Shown: positions 17,771 to 26,910, counted from the first letter of the stretch. The stretch: DNA of 64,000 nt from an uncultured Aquimarina sp. (GCF_947492965.1 NZ_CANLOZ010000002.1:496001-560000); one strand, 5' to 3'. Made by a program: numbers and translations. The notes: generated by a model not told the origin, from the sequence alone.

Positions 17771-17882
17771 AAGTACTAAAAAATAAGTCAGTACAAATTG
17801 GAATAGAAAATAGAAGGATAATGGGATAGAGAACTTACGAAATCAGTAAAAAACTAAGCTATGTTTATCCTTCAAAAATCCT

Positions 17883-17890
17883 TAAATTCG
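17883..17890 (+). promoter_or_regulatory. -7-like promoter element TAAATTCG
   Basis: One mismatch to TAnnTTTG; the same octamer occurs 29 bases before the lpdA ATG. It lies 37 bases before the thiolase ATG at 17927 and inside a longer possible reading frame, so it supports the shorter start. Confidence 0.35.
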
Positions 17891-17926
17891 CAAAATAACA
17901 AACATACATATATTAAACACAATATA

Positions 17927-19105
17927 ATGAGTAAAGACGTTGTAATAGTATCCGCAGCACGTACACCAATCGGTAGTTTTTTAGGAAGTTTATCAACCGT
18001 TCCTGCAACACAATTAGGATCTGTAGCCATCAAAGGAGCTATGGAAAAAATAAATCTAGATCCTTCTTTAGTTCAAGAAGTATTTATGGGTAATGTGGTA
18101 CAAGCGGGAAATGGACAAGCACCAGCTAGACAAGCTGCATTGGGAGCTGGAATCGGTAATCATGTTCCTTGTACTACAGTTAATAAAGTATGTGCAAGTG
18201 GAATGAAAGCAGTAATGCACGCTGCACAAGCTATAGCGTTAGGTGATGCTGATATTGTGATCGCAGGAGGAATGGAAAATATGAGCTTAATTCCACACTA
18301 TGTAAGATTACGTGCAGGTCACAAATTTGGTCCGCAAACATTTGAAGATGGAATGCAGAGAGATGGTTTGGTAGATGTATACGATCAAAATGCAATGGGA
18401 GTTTGTGCTGACTTATGCGCAACAGAACATAATTTTAGCAGAGAAGATCAAGATGCTTTTGCAATACAGTCGTACGAAAGATCAGCGAAAGCTTGGTCAG
18501 AAGGTAAATTTGCAAACGAGGTAGTTCCTGTGCCAGTACCACAACGTCGTGGAGAACCTGTAATGGTTACGGAAGATGAAGAGTATAAAAACGTAAAAAT
18601 GGAAAAAATTCCTGCATTACGACCAGCATTTACAAAAGACGGAACAGTAACTGCTGCAAATGCTTCTACTATCAACGATGGTGCTGGAGCTGTAGTTGTG
18701 ATGAGCGCAGAAAAAGCTGAAGAACTGAATCTAAAACCATTAGTAAAGATTAAAAGCTATGCTGACGCTGCACATGAACCAAAATGGTTTACTACTGCAC
18801 CTGCTAAAGCGTTACCAAAAGCAATTGATAAAGCTGGTATTAGCTTAGACGATGTAGATTTCTTTGAATTCAACGAAGCATTTTCTGTTGTTGGTCTTGC
18901 CAATATGAAGATACTAGGATTAAACGATACAAACACAAATGTAAATGGAGGAGCTGTATCTCTGGGTCATCCCTTAGGATGCTCAGGTGTTCGTATTTTG
19001 ATTACATTAATGAGTGTACTAGAACAAAATAATGCAAAAATAGGAGCTGCTGCTATATGTAACGGTGGTGGTGGTGCTTCTGCAATGGTAATTGAGCGTC
19101 TATAA
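17927..19105 (+). CDS. Acetyl-CoA C-acyltransferase (thiolase)
   Basis: A 392-residue type II thiolase starting MSKDVVIVSAARTPIGSF. The acyl-accepting cysteine is in NKVCASGMKA, the family signature GGMENMS follows, NEAF supplies the active-site His/Asn context, and GHPLGCSG and CNGGGGAS carry the C-terminal catalytic histidine and cysteine. It can make acetoacetyl-CoA or cleave 3-ketoacyl-CoA; sequence alone does not decide between biosynthetic and beta-oxidation roles. It leads a run with an NlpC/P60 peptidase and a GNAT gene, an order with no obvious metabolic logic. Confidence 0.9.
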   Translation: MSKDVVIVSAARTPIGSFLGSLSTVPATQLGSVAIKGAMEKINLDPSLVQEVFMGNVVQAGNGQAPARQAALGAGIGNHVPCTTVNKVCASGMKAVMHAAQAIALGDADIVIAGGMENMSLIPHYVRLRAGHKFGPQTFEDGMQRDGLVDVYDQNAMGVCADLCATEHNFSREDQDAFAIQSYERSAKAWSEGKFANEVVPVPVPQRRGEPVMVTEDEEYKNVKMEKIPALRPAFTKDGTVTAANASTINDGAGAVVVMSAEKAEELNLKPLVKIKSYADAAHEPKWFTTAPAKALPKAIDKAGISLDDVDFFEFNEAFSVVGLANMKILGLNDTNTNVNGGAVSLGHPLGCSGVRILITLMSVLEQNNAKIGAAAICNGGGGASAMVIERL

Positions 19106-19159
19106 TAGTGTTTTTGATCCTATCATATCTAATAAAATAATTAGCTTTTAAGAATACAT

Positions 19160-19909
19160 ATGTTATACGGTATTTGCAATCTTAGTATTGTGCCTCTTCG
19201 TTCTGAACCTAATGATCCTAGTGAAATGGTTTCACAGGTACTATACGGAGAACATTTTAAAGTCTTAGAAAAACGTAAAAAATGGAGTCGAATACGATTG
19301 GCCTTTGATACTTATGAAGGATGGATTGACAATAAACAATATCTAGAAATTACCGAAGAAACATATAAGGACTTTGATAATAAACCAATTGATATAGCAT
19401 CTGACTTAATTGACTTCGTAAATTGCGAGAATGATCAATTAATGCCGATTTCATTAGGTTCTTCTCTAAGTGCATTAAACTATTTTCAACATAGTTATGA
19501 AGGCAACCGAATACAAGAACAGCAACCTAAAGAAAAACTAATAGAGACTGCTTATCTTTTCTTAAATGCTCCATATTTATGGGGAGGAAGAACCAATTTT
19601 GGAATCGATTGTAGCGGTTTTACGCAAATGGTTTACAAGCTTAATGGATATAAATTATTAAGAGATGCATCTTTGCAGGCTACGCAAGGTGATCCTCTTA
19701 GTTTTATTGAAGAAAGTGAACCTGGTGATTTAGCATTTTTTGACAACGATGAAGGTGCAATTACCCATGTAGGTATTATAATGAAAGATAACTATATTAT
19801 CCATGCGCACGGGAAGGTGCGCGTGGATCGTATAGATCATACTGGTATCTTTAATGGAGAACGCCGTTTATACACACATAAACTAAGAGTGATAAAACGA
19901 ATAATATAG
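19160..19909 (+). CDS. C40 (NlpC/P60) peptidoglycan peptidase with SH3 region
   Basis: A 249-residue protein. The N-terminal about 80 residues are a bacterial SH3-like fold (CNLSIVPLRSEPNDPSEMVS...GWIDNKQY). Residues about 115-249 are NlpC/P60 with catalytic Cys in GIDCSGF, His in ITHVGII and the third polar residue near IIHAHG. It would cut gamma-D-Glu-diaminopimelate stem peptides. No signal peptide is visible, so it may act on imported cell-wall fragments in the cytoplasm. 54 bases after the thiolase gene and 11 before the GNAT gene. Confidence 0.87.
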   Translation: MLYGICNLSIVPLRSEPNDPSEMVSQVLYGEHFKVLEKRKKWSRIRLAFDTYEGWIDNKQYLEITEETYKDFDNKPIDIASDLIDFVNCENDQLMPISLGSSLSALNYFQHSYEGNRIQEQQPKEKLIETAYLFLNAPYLWGGRTNFGIDCSGFTQMVYKLNGYKLLRDASLQATQGDPLSFIEESEPGDLAFFDNDEGAITHVGIIMKDNYIIHAHGKVRVDRIDHTGIFNGERRLYTHKLRVIKRII

Positions 19910-19920
19910 TCTACTAAAAG

Positions 19921-20451
19921 ATGATGGAATCTAAGGAATTAAATTTTGTAAGAGTACTTCCCGAAGATAACCATACGATGCTAAATATTGGAAAAACTAC
20001 CTTCTATCAATCATTTGGACCACCTTTAAATACAGAAGAAAATATTCAGAAATATCTGAATCAACATTTCACTCTTCCAAAAATTACTCAGGAAATCTTA
20101 CGTCCAGAGTCTTACTTCTATTTTATAAAACATCAAAAAGATATCGTTGGATATATAAAACTCAATTTCGGAACTGCTCAAACGGAGACTATTACCGGCA
20201 ACTCATTAGAAATTGAGAGGATTTACTTGGTACAAGCCCATCAGGGAAAAGGAATAGGCCTTAACATACTAAATTGGATTATAACGTTTGCTGAGAAATA
20301 TACAGTGGATTTTGTATGGTTAGGAGTTTGGGATAGAAATATAAGAGCCATAAAATTTTATAAAAGAAATGGTTTTATAAAGTTTGGTGAACATCCATTT
20401 TTATTAGGAAACGACCTGCAAACTGACCATCTCATGAAACGACTACTATAA
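19921..20451 (+). CDS. GNAT-family N-acetyltransferase
   Basis: A 176-residue single-domain acetyltransferase. The acetyl-CoA-binding motif A is QAHQGKGIGLNIL (Q-x-x-G-x-G), preceded by LEIERIYLV and followed by LGVWDRNIRAIKFYKRNGF, the typical motif B. The substrate is unknown; the pattern resembles spermidine/amino-acid acetyltransferase-like members. Two consecutive ATGs (19921, 19924) are possible starts. Last gene of the thiolase run. Confidence 0.82.
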   Translation: MMESKELNFVRVLPEDNHTMLNIGKTTFYQSFGPPLNTEENIQKYLNQHFTLPKITQEILRPESYFYFIKHQKDIVGYIKLNFGTAQTETITGNSLEIERIYLVQAHQGKGIGLNILNWIITFAEKYTVDFVWLGVWDRNIRAIKFYKRNGFIKFGEHPFLLGNDLQTDHLMKRLL

Positions 20452-20502
20452 TTATTTAAAAACTTTAATATTTTTATAACAATTCCATATCAAGATATTA
20501 TT

Positions 20503-20524
20503 TAATTTTGAAACGTTCATTTCA
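20503..20524 (+). promoter_or_regulatory. tetR promoter with overlapping operator
   Basis: TAATTTTG (20503-20510) matches the -7 consensus TAnnTTTG. The 16-mer TGAAACGTTCATTTCA (20509-20524) overlaps its end and the expected transcription start, 5 bases before the ATG. It differs at two positions from the perfect palindrome in front of the azoreductase gene, as expected for an autoregulatory operator. Confidence 0.7.
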
Positions 20525-20529
20525 ATAAA

Positions 20530-21111
20530 ATGCCAAAAGTAGAAACTTTCGATAGAACCAATGTATTGCATAACGCAACCGAAGTATTCCATAAAAAGGG
20601 ATACAATGGTACTTCTATGCAAGATTTAGTAGATGCTACAGGTCTAAACAGGTCTAGTATTTATAATTCTTTTGGAAGTAAGCTTGGTATGTTTATGGAA
20701 GTATTGTCTTTTTATCGTAATAATGGTAATAAGCAAATGGGCAAAGAAATTGTTCAAAATCAAAATGCTTTAGACACTTTACAATCCATTTTTTGTTGGT
20801 ATGTAACAGATATTATTGAAGATAAAGATCACAAGGGATGTTTAATTGTAAACTGCAAGTCTGAAATGGTCAACCAAGAGCCATTGATTCGTTCCTTTAT
20901 GGAACAAAATCAAGAGCAAATGATGGCATTTCTTGAAGATGTAGTACATAATGGTCAAATGGAAAAGATCATTAATGAAGATCAAACAGCCACACAATAC
21001 GCATTGTATTTGTACTCTTCGATCCAGGGATTAAGAATGACAGGGATTTTAAACACCAACAAAGAAGAACTTGAAAACCTGATACACACAATATTATCAG
21101 TACTTAAATAA
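20530..21111 (+). CDS. TetR/AcrR-family transcriptional regulator
   Basis: A 193-residue repressor. The N-terminal HTH reads ATEVFHKKGYNGTSMQDLVDATGLNRSSIYNSFGSK in outline (about 16-52), followed by an all-helical ligand domain with a Cys in GCLIVNCKSEM. The ligand is unknown. The downstream azoreductase and SDR share a matching operator, so this is very probably their repressor, responding to electrophiles or quinones by analogy with other TetR/azoreductase pairs. Operator positions imply autoregulation. Confidence 0.87.
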   Translation: MPKVETFDRTNVLHNATEVFHKKGYNGTSMQDLVDATGLNRSSIYNSFGSKLGMFMEVLSFYRNNGNKQMGKEIVQNQNALDTLQSIFCWYVTDIIEDKDHKGCLIVNCKSEMVNQEPLIRSFMEQNQEQMMAFLEDVVHNGQMEKIINEDQTATQYALYLYSSIQGLRMTGILNTNKEELENLIHTILSVLK

Positions 21112-21128
21112 TTTTTTTTAACCTAATA

Positions 21129-21144
21129 TGAAACGATCGTTTCA
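21129..21144. promoter_or_regulatory. Perfect 16-bp palindromic TetR operator
   Basis: TGAAACGATCGTTTCA is an exact palindrome, 15 bases before the azoreductase ATG and 17 bases after the TetR stop. Fourteen of its 16 bases recur at the tetR promoter (20509-20524). The spacing suggests that it blocks transcription of the azoreductase-SDR pair. Confidence 0.75.
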
Positions 21145-21159
21145 AATAAAAACAATAAA

Positions 21160-21747
21160 ATGAAAGCACTATTAAGAATCGACAGTAGTCCAAGGAAACA
21201 AACGTCCATTAGCAGACAACTAGCAGATGTTTTACAAGAGAAACTTGAAAAATCCGAACAATTCAATACCCTAAAAAGGGATGTATACTATGATAACCTT
21301 GTAACACTGGGTAATGAAGATAGCGTTACAGCATACTTTACACCAGAAGATCAGCAAACATCTACTCAAAGAGAAGCCGTAGCTTCCTCGAATATTTTAG
21401 CTTCAGAATTCTCAAAAGCGGATACTTATATATTTTCTGTTCCCATGTACAACTTTGGGGTCACAGCGGGATTAAAAGCTTACATAGACCTTATTTCACG
21501 TGCCGGTATAAGCTTTAAGTATACCGAAAATGGTCCTGTAGGACTTTTGGAAAACAAAAAAGCATATGTAATCATTACAACTGGCGGAACAAAACTTGGA
21601 ACTGGTGTGGATCATGTAACAGGATACATGAAGACCTTCTTGAATTTTCTTGGAATTACTGATATAGAGTTTATTAATTCTGATCAGATTATGGCTGATG
21701 CAGAACAGGTAATCGCAAAAGCAACAGAAATTATAAATAACATTTAA
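21160..21747 (+). CDS. azoR: FMN-dependent NADH:quinone reductase / azoreductase
   Basis: A 195-residue flavodoxin-like protein of the AzoR family. It has RIDSSPRKQTSISRQL (phosphate loop), VPMYNFGVTAGLKAYIDLI (FMN and dimer contacts), FKYTENGPVGLL and TTGG. The family reduces quinones and azo compounds by two electrons, protecting against quinone stress. It is controlled by the operator at 21129-21144 and followed after 25 bases by an SDR gene in the same unit. Confidence 0.87.
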   Translation: MKALLRIDSSPRKQTSISRQLADVLQEKLEKSEQFNTLKRDVYYDNLVTLGNEDSVTAYFTPEDQQTSTQREAVASSNILASEFSKADTYIFSVPMYNFGVTAGLKAYIDLISRAGISFKYTENGPVGLLENKKAYVIITTGGTKLGTGVDHVTGYMKTFLNFLGITDIEFINSDQIMADAEQVIAKATEIINNI

Positions 21748-21772
21748 TCATTAATAAAATAGAACTAAAAAA

Positions 21773-22522
21773 ATGAAAAAATTAGAAAACAAAGTAGCCG
21801 TAATTACAGGAGCAAACAGTGGTATTGGATTAGCAACCGCAAAATTATACTTACAAGAAGGAGCTAAAGTAGTTGTATCTGGAAGACGACAAGAGGCTTT
21901 AGACGAAGTTGCTAAAGAATTAGAAGGAGATTTCATCACTGTGAAAGCTGATGTTTCTAAACCAGAAGATAATAAACATCTTATTCAGGAAGCGACAAAC
22001 AAATATGGTAAAATAGATGTTTTATTTCTAAATGCTGGAATCGCACCTCCTACTCCAACAACCGATATTACAGTGGATCATTATACCGAAATATTTGATA
22101 TTAATGTAAAAGGACCTATTATCGCCGCTAAAGAAGCACTACCACATATTAATGATGGAGGTACGATTTTATTTACCAATTCCATTGTACATCAAAAAGG
22201 TTTTGAGGGATATGGAATATACTCAGCTTCTAAAGGAGCCTTGCGTGCATATCAAAGAGTACTTACATCTGAGGTGAAATCCAGAGGAATTAGAGTAAAC
22301 GCGATTGCTCCTGGACCTATTGAAACTCCGATTTATGGAAAAATGGGACTATCAGAAGATGTAATTGAAGAAATGGGAAAAAGTTTTGCAGAACAAGTAC
22401 CACTAGGAAGATTCGGAACTTCTGAAGAAATTGCTAAATCAGCATTATTCCTAGCTTCAGAAGATGCTTCTTATATTAATGGTGTAGAATTAGAAGTAGA
22501 TGGTGGACTAAGCCAGATTTAA
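21773..22522 (+). CDS. SDR-family oxidoreductase
   Basis: A classical short-chain dehydrogenase of 249 residues: TGANSGIGLATA (NAD(P) loop), NAG, catalytic Ser in TNSIVHQKG, YSASKGAL (Tyr/Lys) and APGPIETPIYGKMG. It resembles proteins annotated glucose 1-dehydrogenase-like, but the substrate cannot be read. Co-transcribed with azoR under TetR control, so a role in detoxifying a carbonyl or quinone compound is plausible. Confidence 0.87.
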   Translation: MKKLENKVAVITGANSGIGLATAKLYLQEGAKVVVSGRRQEALDEVAKELEGDFITVKADVSKPEDNKHLIQEATNKYGKIDVLFLNAGIAPPTPTTDITVDHYTEIFDINVKGPIIAAKEALPHINDGGTILFTNSIVHQKGFEGYGIYSASKGALRAYQRVLTSEVKSRGIRVNAIAPGPIETPIYGKMGLSEDVIEEMGKSFAEQVPLGRFGTSEEIAKSALFLASEDASYINGVELEVDGGLSQI

Positions 22523-22545
22523 TATAAACAATGTTTTAGTGTATG

Positions 22546-22576
22546 GAAAAGGTTGGTTTTAATAATCGACCTTTTT
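22546..22576. terminator. Bidirectional terminator between convergent genes
   Basis: GAAAAGGTTG (22546-22555) pairs with the segment 22567-22576 (CGACCTTTTT) with two G-U pairs and an 11-nt loop. It lies between the SDR stop (22522) and the convergent DUF5916 stop (22578), with A and T runs on both sides. Confidence 0.6.
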
Positions 22577-22577
22577 C

Positions 22578-24812
22578 TTATAAATTAAGCCAGTAAGTAA
22601 CTTTAAGCACAATAGATCTTGTTCGTATATCAAAGGCAAAACGGTCTGCAGGACTAGCGTCATTTCCTGTAAAATAATTATCAGTATATACAAGAATTAG
22701 ATCCGAAACTGGAGCAAATCTCCATTGAATTCGGGCATTGATATTGGTATTATCACTTTGCGAGTTGTACTGCACAAAAACTGAAGTGAATAAACTTTTA
22801 GACAGTGTATAATCTATTCTTGGACTAATAAGGTAGGTCTCACGAGTACCTTCCAAATGTGGTAAATCAAATACATTCACAGCATAATTTAAAGAGAAAA
22901 AGCCTTTGGGCTGAAAACGAACATTAAAACCACCACGAGTACCATAACGCCACCCGTTAAAATATTCACCAATGTAAGGACTAAGATTCCAACTAAATAC
23001 CTTTCTCCTATCACTCCTATAATTTCCAGTAAAACTAACCCAAGAAAAATCTTGATCGGCTGCTAATTCAGTAGAATCTGTACCCGTAGGATCAAATGGA
23101 TCGAATAAATAAACATAACTATGATTTAGATTAAATCCAAAGTTAGAACGTTGGGATAATTCTCCTCCCCAACCCACTGAAAAGAAATGATCTGTTTTTC
23201 CAAATTCAGGTCTCCAAAAAACATCTCCAGACACACTATAATTATGATTATTCAAAAAATCGTTTTGCGGATAATATCGTAACTCTGCGCTAGGATTGAT
23301 CCGGAAATAATTCGTTCTAGGTACGAATCCAACTTCTGCATTATAATCTTCATGCACATACTCATGTCTCCACAAGGCTCCAAACTTTCTTGTATTATAA
23401 TTTAGAGTAGATCCTTGGGCGATTGCGAGATCTGTATCTGGTGAAAAAGTGCCGTGAACAAAACTCTTCCCAAACCAAGTATTACTTCTAGTAGAATAAT
23501 TGTAGTCCAATCCTATCATTCGATTATATCTATTGATATCCAAAGTATCAAGGTTTTGATCAAAGTCTATTGCTTGTTTATTAACCGCAATAACGCCTAT
23601 ATTAGAACGTACACCGATCTTTCTCTGTGCTACTGCAACTCCAAAATTGGTCGCTGGAATTCCCTGACTGCTGCGAGCCTCGGTTTGCATATTTAGTAGA
23701 CCTACACGTGTCTTTGGATCCAGTTTTCCGCTAATTCTAAGTCCTCCATAAATTCTATTCTGAGCTAACTCGTCTGTAACAACATCTTGAGCAACTCCAA
23801 TACGTCTGGAAAAAAATGGATTGATATTTGAAAAACCGAACTGTCCAAACAAATCTGCATTTTCCAAGAAGAATTGCCTTCTTTCGGGAAAAAAGATCTC
23901 AAAACGGTCTAGATTTGTAATTTGTGTATCCACTTCTACCTGTGAAAAATCAGGATTCACGGTTAAATCAAGATTTAATCCAGGCGTCAACCCAATCTTT
24001 GCATCTCCTCCTATTTCAAAAATCTGATCCGTAGGTGTTCCGTCTTCGTAGTCTTTATTAATTCCTGAAGAAACAAATGGTATTAATGATATCGCACTAC
24101 TTTTTGTCGTTAAATCATCCTCCCAAATCATCTCTGCTGGATATGCTAAAGTGAAAACAATCTGATTTCTTGGTGTGCCTGGATATACACTTATTTCGTT
24201 AGATTGTGTATCAAATCTATACGACGTAAAACCCCATTTTTTAGAAGGTGTTGGATACCTAAACGTACTAAATGGAATCTCTAGTTCCGCAGTATAATAC
24301 CCATCATACTTTTGGGCATTACCTCTCCATTTATTATCCCATGAAGTAGAAAAATCCTGAATGACATTACCGCCATTACTTATGGTTCCTTCTCGTAATA
24401 CTCCTTCTGGATTAATTCCAAAATAAAAAGCATTTGTTTGATCATCGAAAGTATCAAAAATCAAGGTAATATTATCATTACCTCCAGCACGATAGTCACG
24501 TCTTAGAGATTCTACTCTCCAATCGTTTCCTGCTGCGTAGCATTTAATACCTATGTAAAGATTCTTTTGATCCGTACACATATATATTTCTGTTTGTGCT
24601 GCGGCAGGTAAAGAATCATTAGGAAAATATTGCAAGAAGTCTTTGGCAGGTGTTAGCTTTTTCCAGATAGCTTCATCAAGTTTACCATCAATAGTCATAC
24701 CTTCTTCCGTAGTACCCACTAAAAATGATTTCTTTTCTGAACTATTTACCTCTTGAGAAAAAGTCTGCTGTCCTAGCAAGAAGAAAAGGCATACACTAAT
24801 CCATAACTTCAT
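22578..24812 (-). CDS. DUF5916 outer-membrane protein with CBM9-like N-terminal domain
   Basis: A 744-residue exported protein (signal peptide MKLWISVCLFFLLGQQTFSQ). Residues about 35-230 match the family-9 carbohydrate-binding-like fold (MTIDGKLDEAIWKKL, later RDYRAGGNDNITLIFDTFDD). The rest is DUF5916: FFPERRQFFLENADLFGQFG is the hallmark, and alternating beta-strands end in an aromatic-terminated barrel (VLKVTYWLNL). This is a large Bacteroidota family of unknown function, sometimes called 'hydrolase', probably an outer-membrane barrel. Its leader region contains a 14-bp inverted repeat (24817-24910). Confidence 0.87.
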   Translation of the reverse strand: MKLWISVCLFFLLGQQTFSQEVNSSEKKSFLVGTTEEGMTIDGKLDEAIWKKLTPAKDFLQYFPNDSLPAAAQTEIYMCTDQKNLYIGIKCYAAGNDWRVESLRRDYRAGGNDNITLIFDTFDDQTNAFYFGINPEGVLREGTISNGGNVIQDFSTSWDNKWRGNAQKYDGYYTAELEIPFSTFRYPTPSKKWGFTSYRFDTQSNEISVYPGTPRNQIVFTLAYPAEMIWEDDLTTKSSAISLIPFVSSGINKDYEDGTPTDQIFEIGGDAKIGLTPGLNLDLTVNPDFSQVEVDTQITNLDRFEIFFPERRQFFLENADLFGQFGFSNINPFFSRRIGVAQDVVTDELAQNRIYGGLRISGKLDPKTRVGLLNMQTEARSSQGIPATNFGVAVAQRKIGVRSNIGVIAVNKQAIDFDQNLDTLDINRYNRMIGLDYNYSTRSNTWFGKSFVHGTFSPDTDLAIAQGSTLNYNTRKFGALWRHEYVHEDYNAEVGFVPRTNYFRINPSAELRYYPQNDFLNNHNYSVSGDVFWRPEFGKTDHFFSVGWGGELSQRSNFGFNLNHSYVYLFDPFDPTGTDSTELAADQDFSWVSFTGNYRSDRRKVFSWNLSPYIGEYFNGWRYGTRGGFNVRFQPKGFFSLNYAVNVFDLPHLEGTRETYLISPRIDYTLSKSLFTSVFVQYNSQSDNTNINARIQWRFAPVSDLILVYTDNYFTGNDASPADRFAFDIRTRSIVLKVTYWLNL

Positions 24813-24816
24813 AAAA

Positions 24817-24910
24817 AAACTTTCGTATTAAATTTTATGTTTTAAAAATAATATGGCATTAAACCCTTTAGTGGTGCCAATAAGATCTCAAAAATATAAT
24901 ACGAAAGTTT
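24817..24910 (-). repeat. 14-bp perfect inverted repeat flanking the DUF5916 promoter and leader
   Basis: AAACTTTCGTATTA (24817-24830) and TAATACGAAAGTTT (24897-24910) are exact reverse complements 66 bases apart. The distal arm abuts a minus-strand -7-like box TATTTTTG (24896-24889), while the proximal arm ends 5 bases before the ATG. So one copy would be upstream of the transcription start and one within the leader: two oppositely oriented binding sites, or a 94-bp MITE-like unit (no target duplication seen). Confidence 0.6.
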
Positions 24911-24973
24911 AGTTTGTGTTAAAATTATTACAAACAAAAGTCTTCATACTTTGGTTTGTATCAAATTCTAATA

Positions 24974-25963
24974 TTATAACTCCAATATCTGTCTGATCAT
25001 CTGATTTGTGAATCCCCATTCATTATCGTACCAGATCATAATTTTCACTAAATCTCCATCTACTACTCTAGTCATAGAAGCATCTACGGTAGATGCATAA
25101 GGATTCATTTGTATATCGGAAGAAACTATAGGTTCATAGGTAACATCCAATACCTTCAAATATCTATCAGTTTTGGCTTCTTCTTCTAGTATTTTATTGA
25201 TCTCTTCTGCAGTTGTATTTCTTTCTGCAATAAATGTAACATCACTAACAGAACCTACAGGAACAGGTGTTCTTACTGCTATTCCGTCGAACTTACCTTC
25301 AAATTGTGGTAAAGCTTTTGTAGTGGCTATAGCAGCTCCAGTAGTAGTTGGCGTTAAATTTACTGCTCCTGCTCTTCCCATTCTCGGATTTTTCTTCGAT
25401 GGTGCATCTACCAATGTTTGTGATGCCGTGTAGGCATGTATTGTATTTAATATTGCCTTTTTAACTCCAATGGTTCTTCCTAATATTTCGACTACTGGAC
25501 TAATATTATTGGTAGTACAACTCGCGCAAGAGAAAATAGCTGTTTTTCCATCTTCTGTATTCACTCCATGCACTACGGTTGGTGTATCTTTACTTTTAGT
25601 AGGGCCGGAAATTACAACATTTGTCGCACCAGCTTTTATATGCTTTTCAGCATCTTCTCTATTGGTAAAAAAACCTGTACTCTCTATGACAACATCAATA
25701 TTGTTTTCTTTCCAAGGAAGTAGTTCGGGATCTCTTTGTGTCAAATATTTAATTTTTTGACCAGCTATTATCAAAGAATCACCTTCGATTGTTACCTCTT
25801 TATCATAGATTCCATATACACTATCGTATTTTAATAAATACTGTGCATTTTCAATGGTCATTAAATCATTCACAGCGACTATTTCTAATTCGGGTTGATC
25901 CATAATTACTTTTAGTGCAGCTCGCCCGATTCGTCCAAACCCGTTTATTGCTATTCTTTTCAT
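24974..25963 (-). CDS. gapA: Type I glyceraldehyde-3-phosphate dehydrogenase
   Basis: A 329-residue glycolytic enzyme. It has the NAD-binding start (RIAINGFGRIGRAALKVI), NDL at the adenine-ribose site (suggesting NAD preference), catalytic Cys in SCASCTTN, catalytic His in NTIHAYTASQTLVD, and WYDNEWGFTNQ near the C-terminus. The length is normal. It oxidises G3P to 1,3-bisphosphoglycerate in glycolysis. Minus strand, upstream of the DUF5916 gene, with a 161-base gap and its own unit likely. Many flavobacteria carry a second, longer Gap; this is the usual short form. Confidence 0.95.
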   Translation of the reverse strand: MKRIAINGFGRIGRAALKVIMDQPELEIVAVNDLMTIENAQYLLKYDSVYGIYDKEVTIEGDSLIIAGQKIKYLTQRDPELLPWKENNIDVVIESTGFFTNREDAEKHIKAGATNVVISGPTKSKDTPTVVHGVNTEDGKTAIFSCASCTTNNISPVVEILGRTIGVKKAILNTIHAYTASQTLVDAPSKKNPRMGRAGAVNLTPTTTGAAIATTKALPQFEGKFDGIAVRTPVPVGSVSDVTFIAERNTTAEEINKILEEEAKTDRYLKVLDVTYEPIVSSDIQMNPYASTVDASMTRVVDGDLVKIMIWYDNEWGFTNQMIRQILEL

Positions 25964-26042
25964 TTTTTAAGATTTTGTTGATTTATGTTGTGGTTAAAAT
26001 TCGATTCTAATAGTCGCAAATACTGGTAAAAAATTACACGAA

Positions 26043-26720
26043 TTACTCTAACAGAGAAACGCCATTTAGATCCGTTGTCAATACATCACTCATATAGTCG
26101 AAATAAGGTCGTAAAAGTCTATAATGATATGTAAGATTATCTAAAAAACCTTCTGAAAAGACTTCTTTATCCGTAAAGCTCTTGGTAACAAAAAAGGACT
26201 TATTTTTTATCAAATCAATCGCAGGATGTTCTTTACTAAAACCTTTTGGTGCAGTTTTTACCTGATAATCTGTATTAAACCCTCCAAACGCTTTTTGAAA
26301 CTCTACATTAGATAAAATCTCACGAATTTCTTGATCATCCATTTCAAATTCCTTTCTTATACGTAGTAAATCTTTAGGTTCTGGACCAAAAAAACCACCA
26401 GCCATCTGGGAATTTCCAGGTTCTAATCTAAGATAATAGCCACCACGTCTATGCGCTCCAGCACGACTAAAACTTGCACTTCGATGTACATTATAAGGTG
26501 TCTTATCTTTACTAAATCGAATATCTCTATTAATTCTAAAAACTTTTGTTTTTTCTATTTCATCCTCTTCATTTAATCTATCTACAACTGCAGCATAAAA
26601 AGCTTTTAGTTCCTTCTCATTAGATTGATATCGCTTTTTATGTTCTTGCATCCAATCACGGTGATTATTTTTTTTTAGATCTTTTAGAAACTCAAAAGCG
26701 GTTTTTGGTATCGTATTCAT
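26043..26720 (-). CDS. DUF2461 (TIGR02453) family protein
   Basis: A 225-residue cytoplasmic protein with the family hallmarks FLKDLKKNNHRDWMQEHKKRY near the N-terminus, RINRDIRFSKDKTPYN, GGYYLRLEPGNSQMAGGFF and a C-terminal DLIKNKSFFV region. The family is widespread and uncharacterised. Transcribed toward gapA with a 79-base gap; co-transcription is possible. Confidence 0.85.
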   Translation of the reverse strand: MNTIPKTAFEFLKDLKKNNHRDWMQEHKKRYQSNEKELKAFYAAVVDRLNEEDEIEKTKVFRINRDIRFSKDKTPYNVHRSASFSRAGAHRRGGYYLRLEPGNSQMAGGFFGPEPKDLLRIRKEFEMDDQEIREILSNVEFQKAFGGFNTDYQVKTAPKGFSKEHPAIDLIKNKSFFVTKSFTDKEVFSEGFLDNLTYHYRLLRPYFDYMSDVLTTDLNGVSLLE

Positions 26721-26910
26721 ATATAAAGTTTGGCATTTAAAATTACTAAAATCTATAAGGCATCACTAAGTTTAACGTAATTTTATGTATAAATCGGAAT
26801 TTTTGAAGCGAGATGTTATAATTCCGTAAAAAATGTAAGTATTTACAAAGAATTAGGACTTCTCTATTTCTTTATTCTATATATTTACTAGACTTTTCAA
26901 AACAGGCACA

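Noticed and set aside
17861..17926. N-terminal extension of thiolase
   Set aside because: Adds 22 residues not found in thiolases and contains a -7-like box; the ATG at 17927 gives the canonical start.
26795..26826. CGGAATT ... AATTCCG 7-bp inverted repeat upstream of cysE
   Set aside because: Arms are short with an 18-base spacer; expected by chance in AT-rich DNA and no match elsewhere noted.
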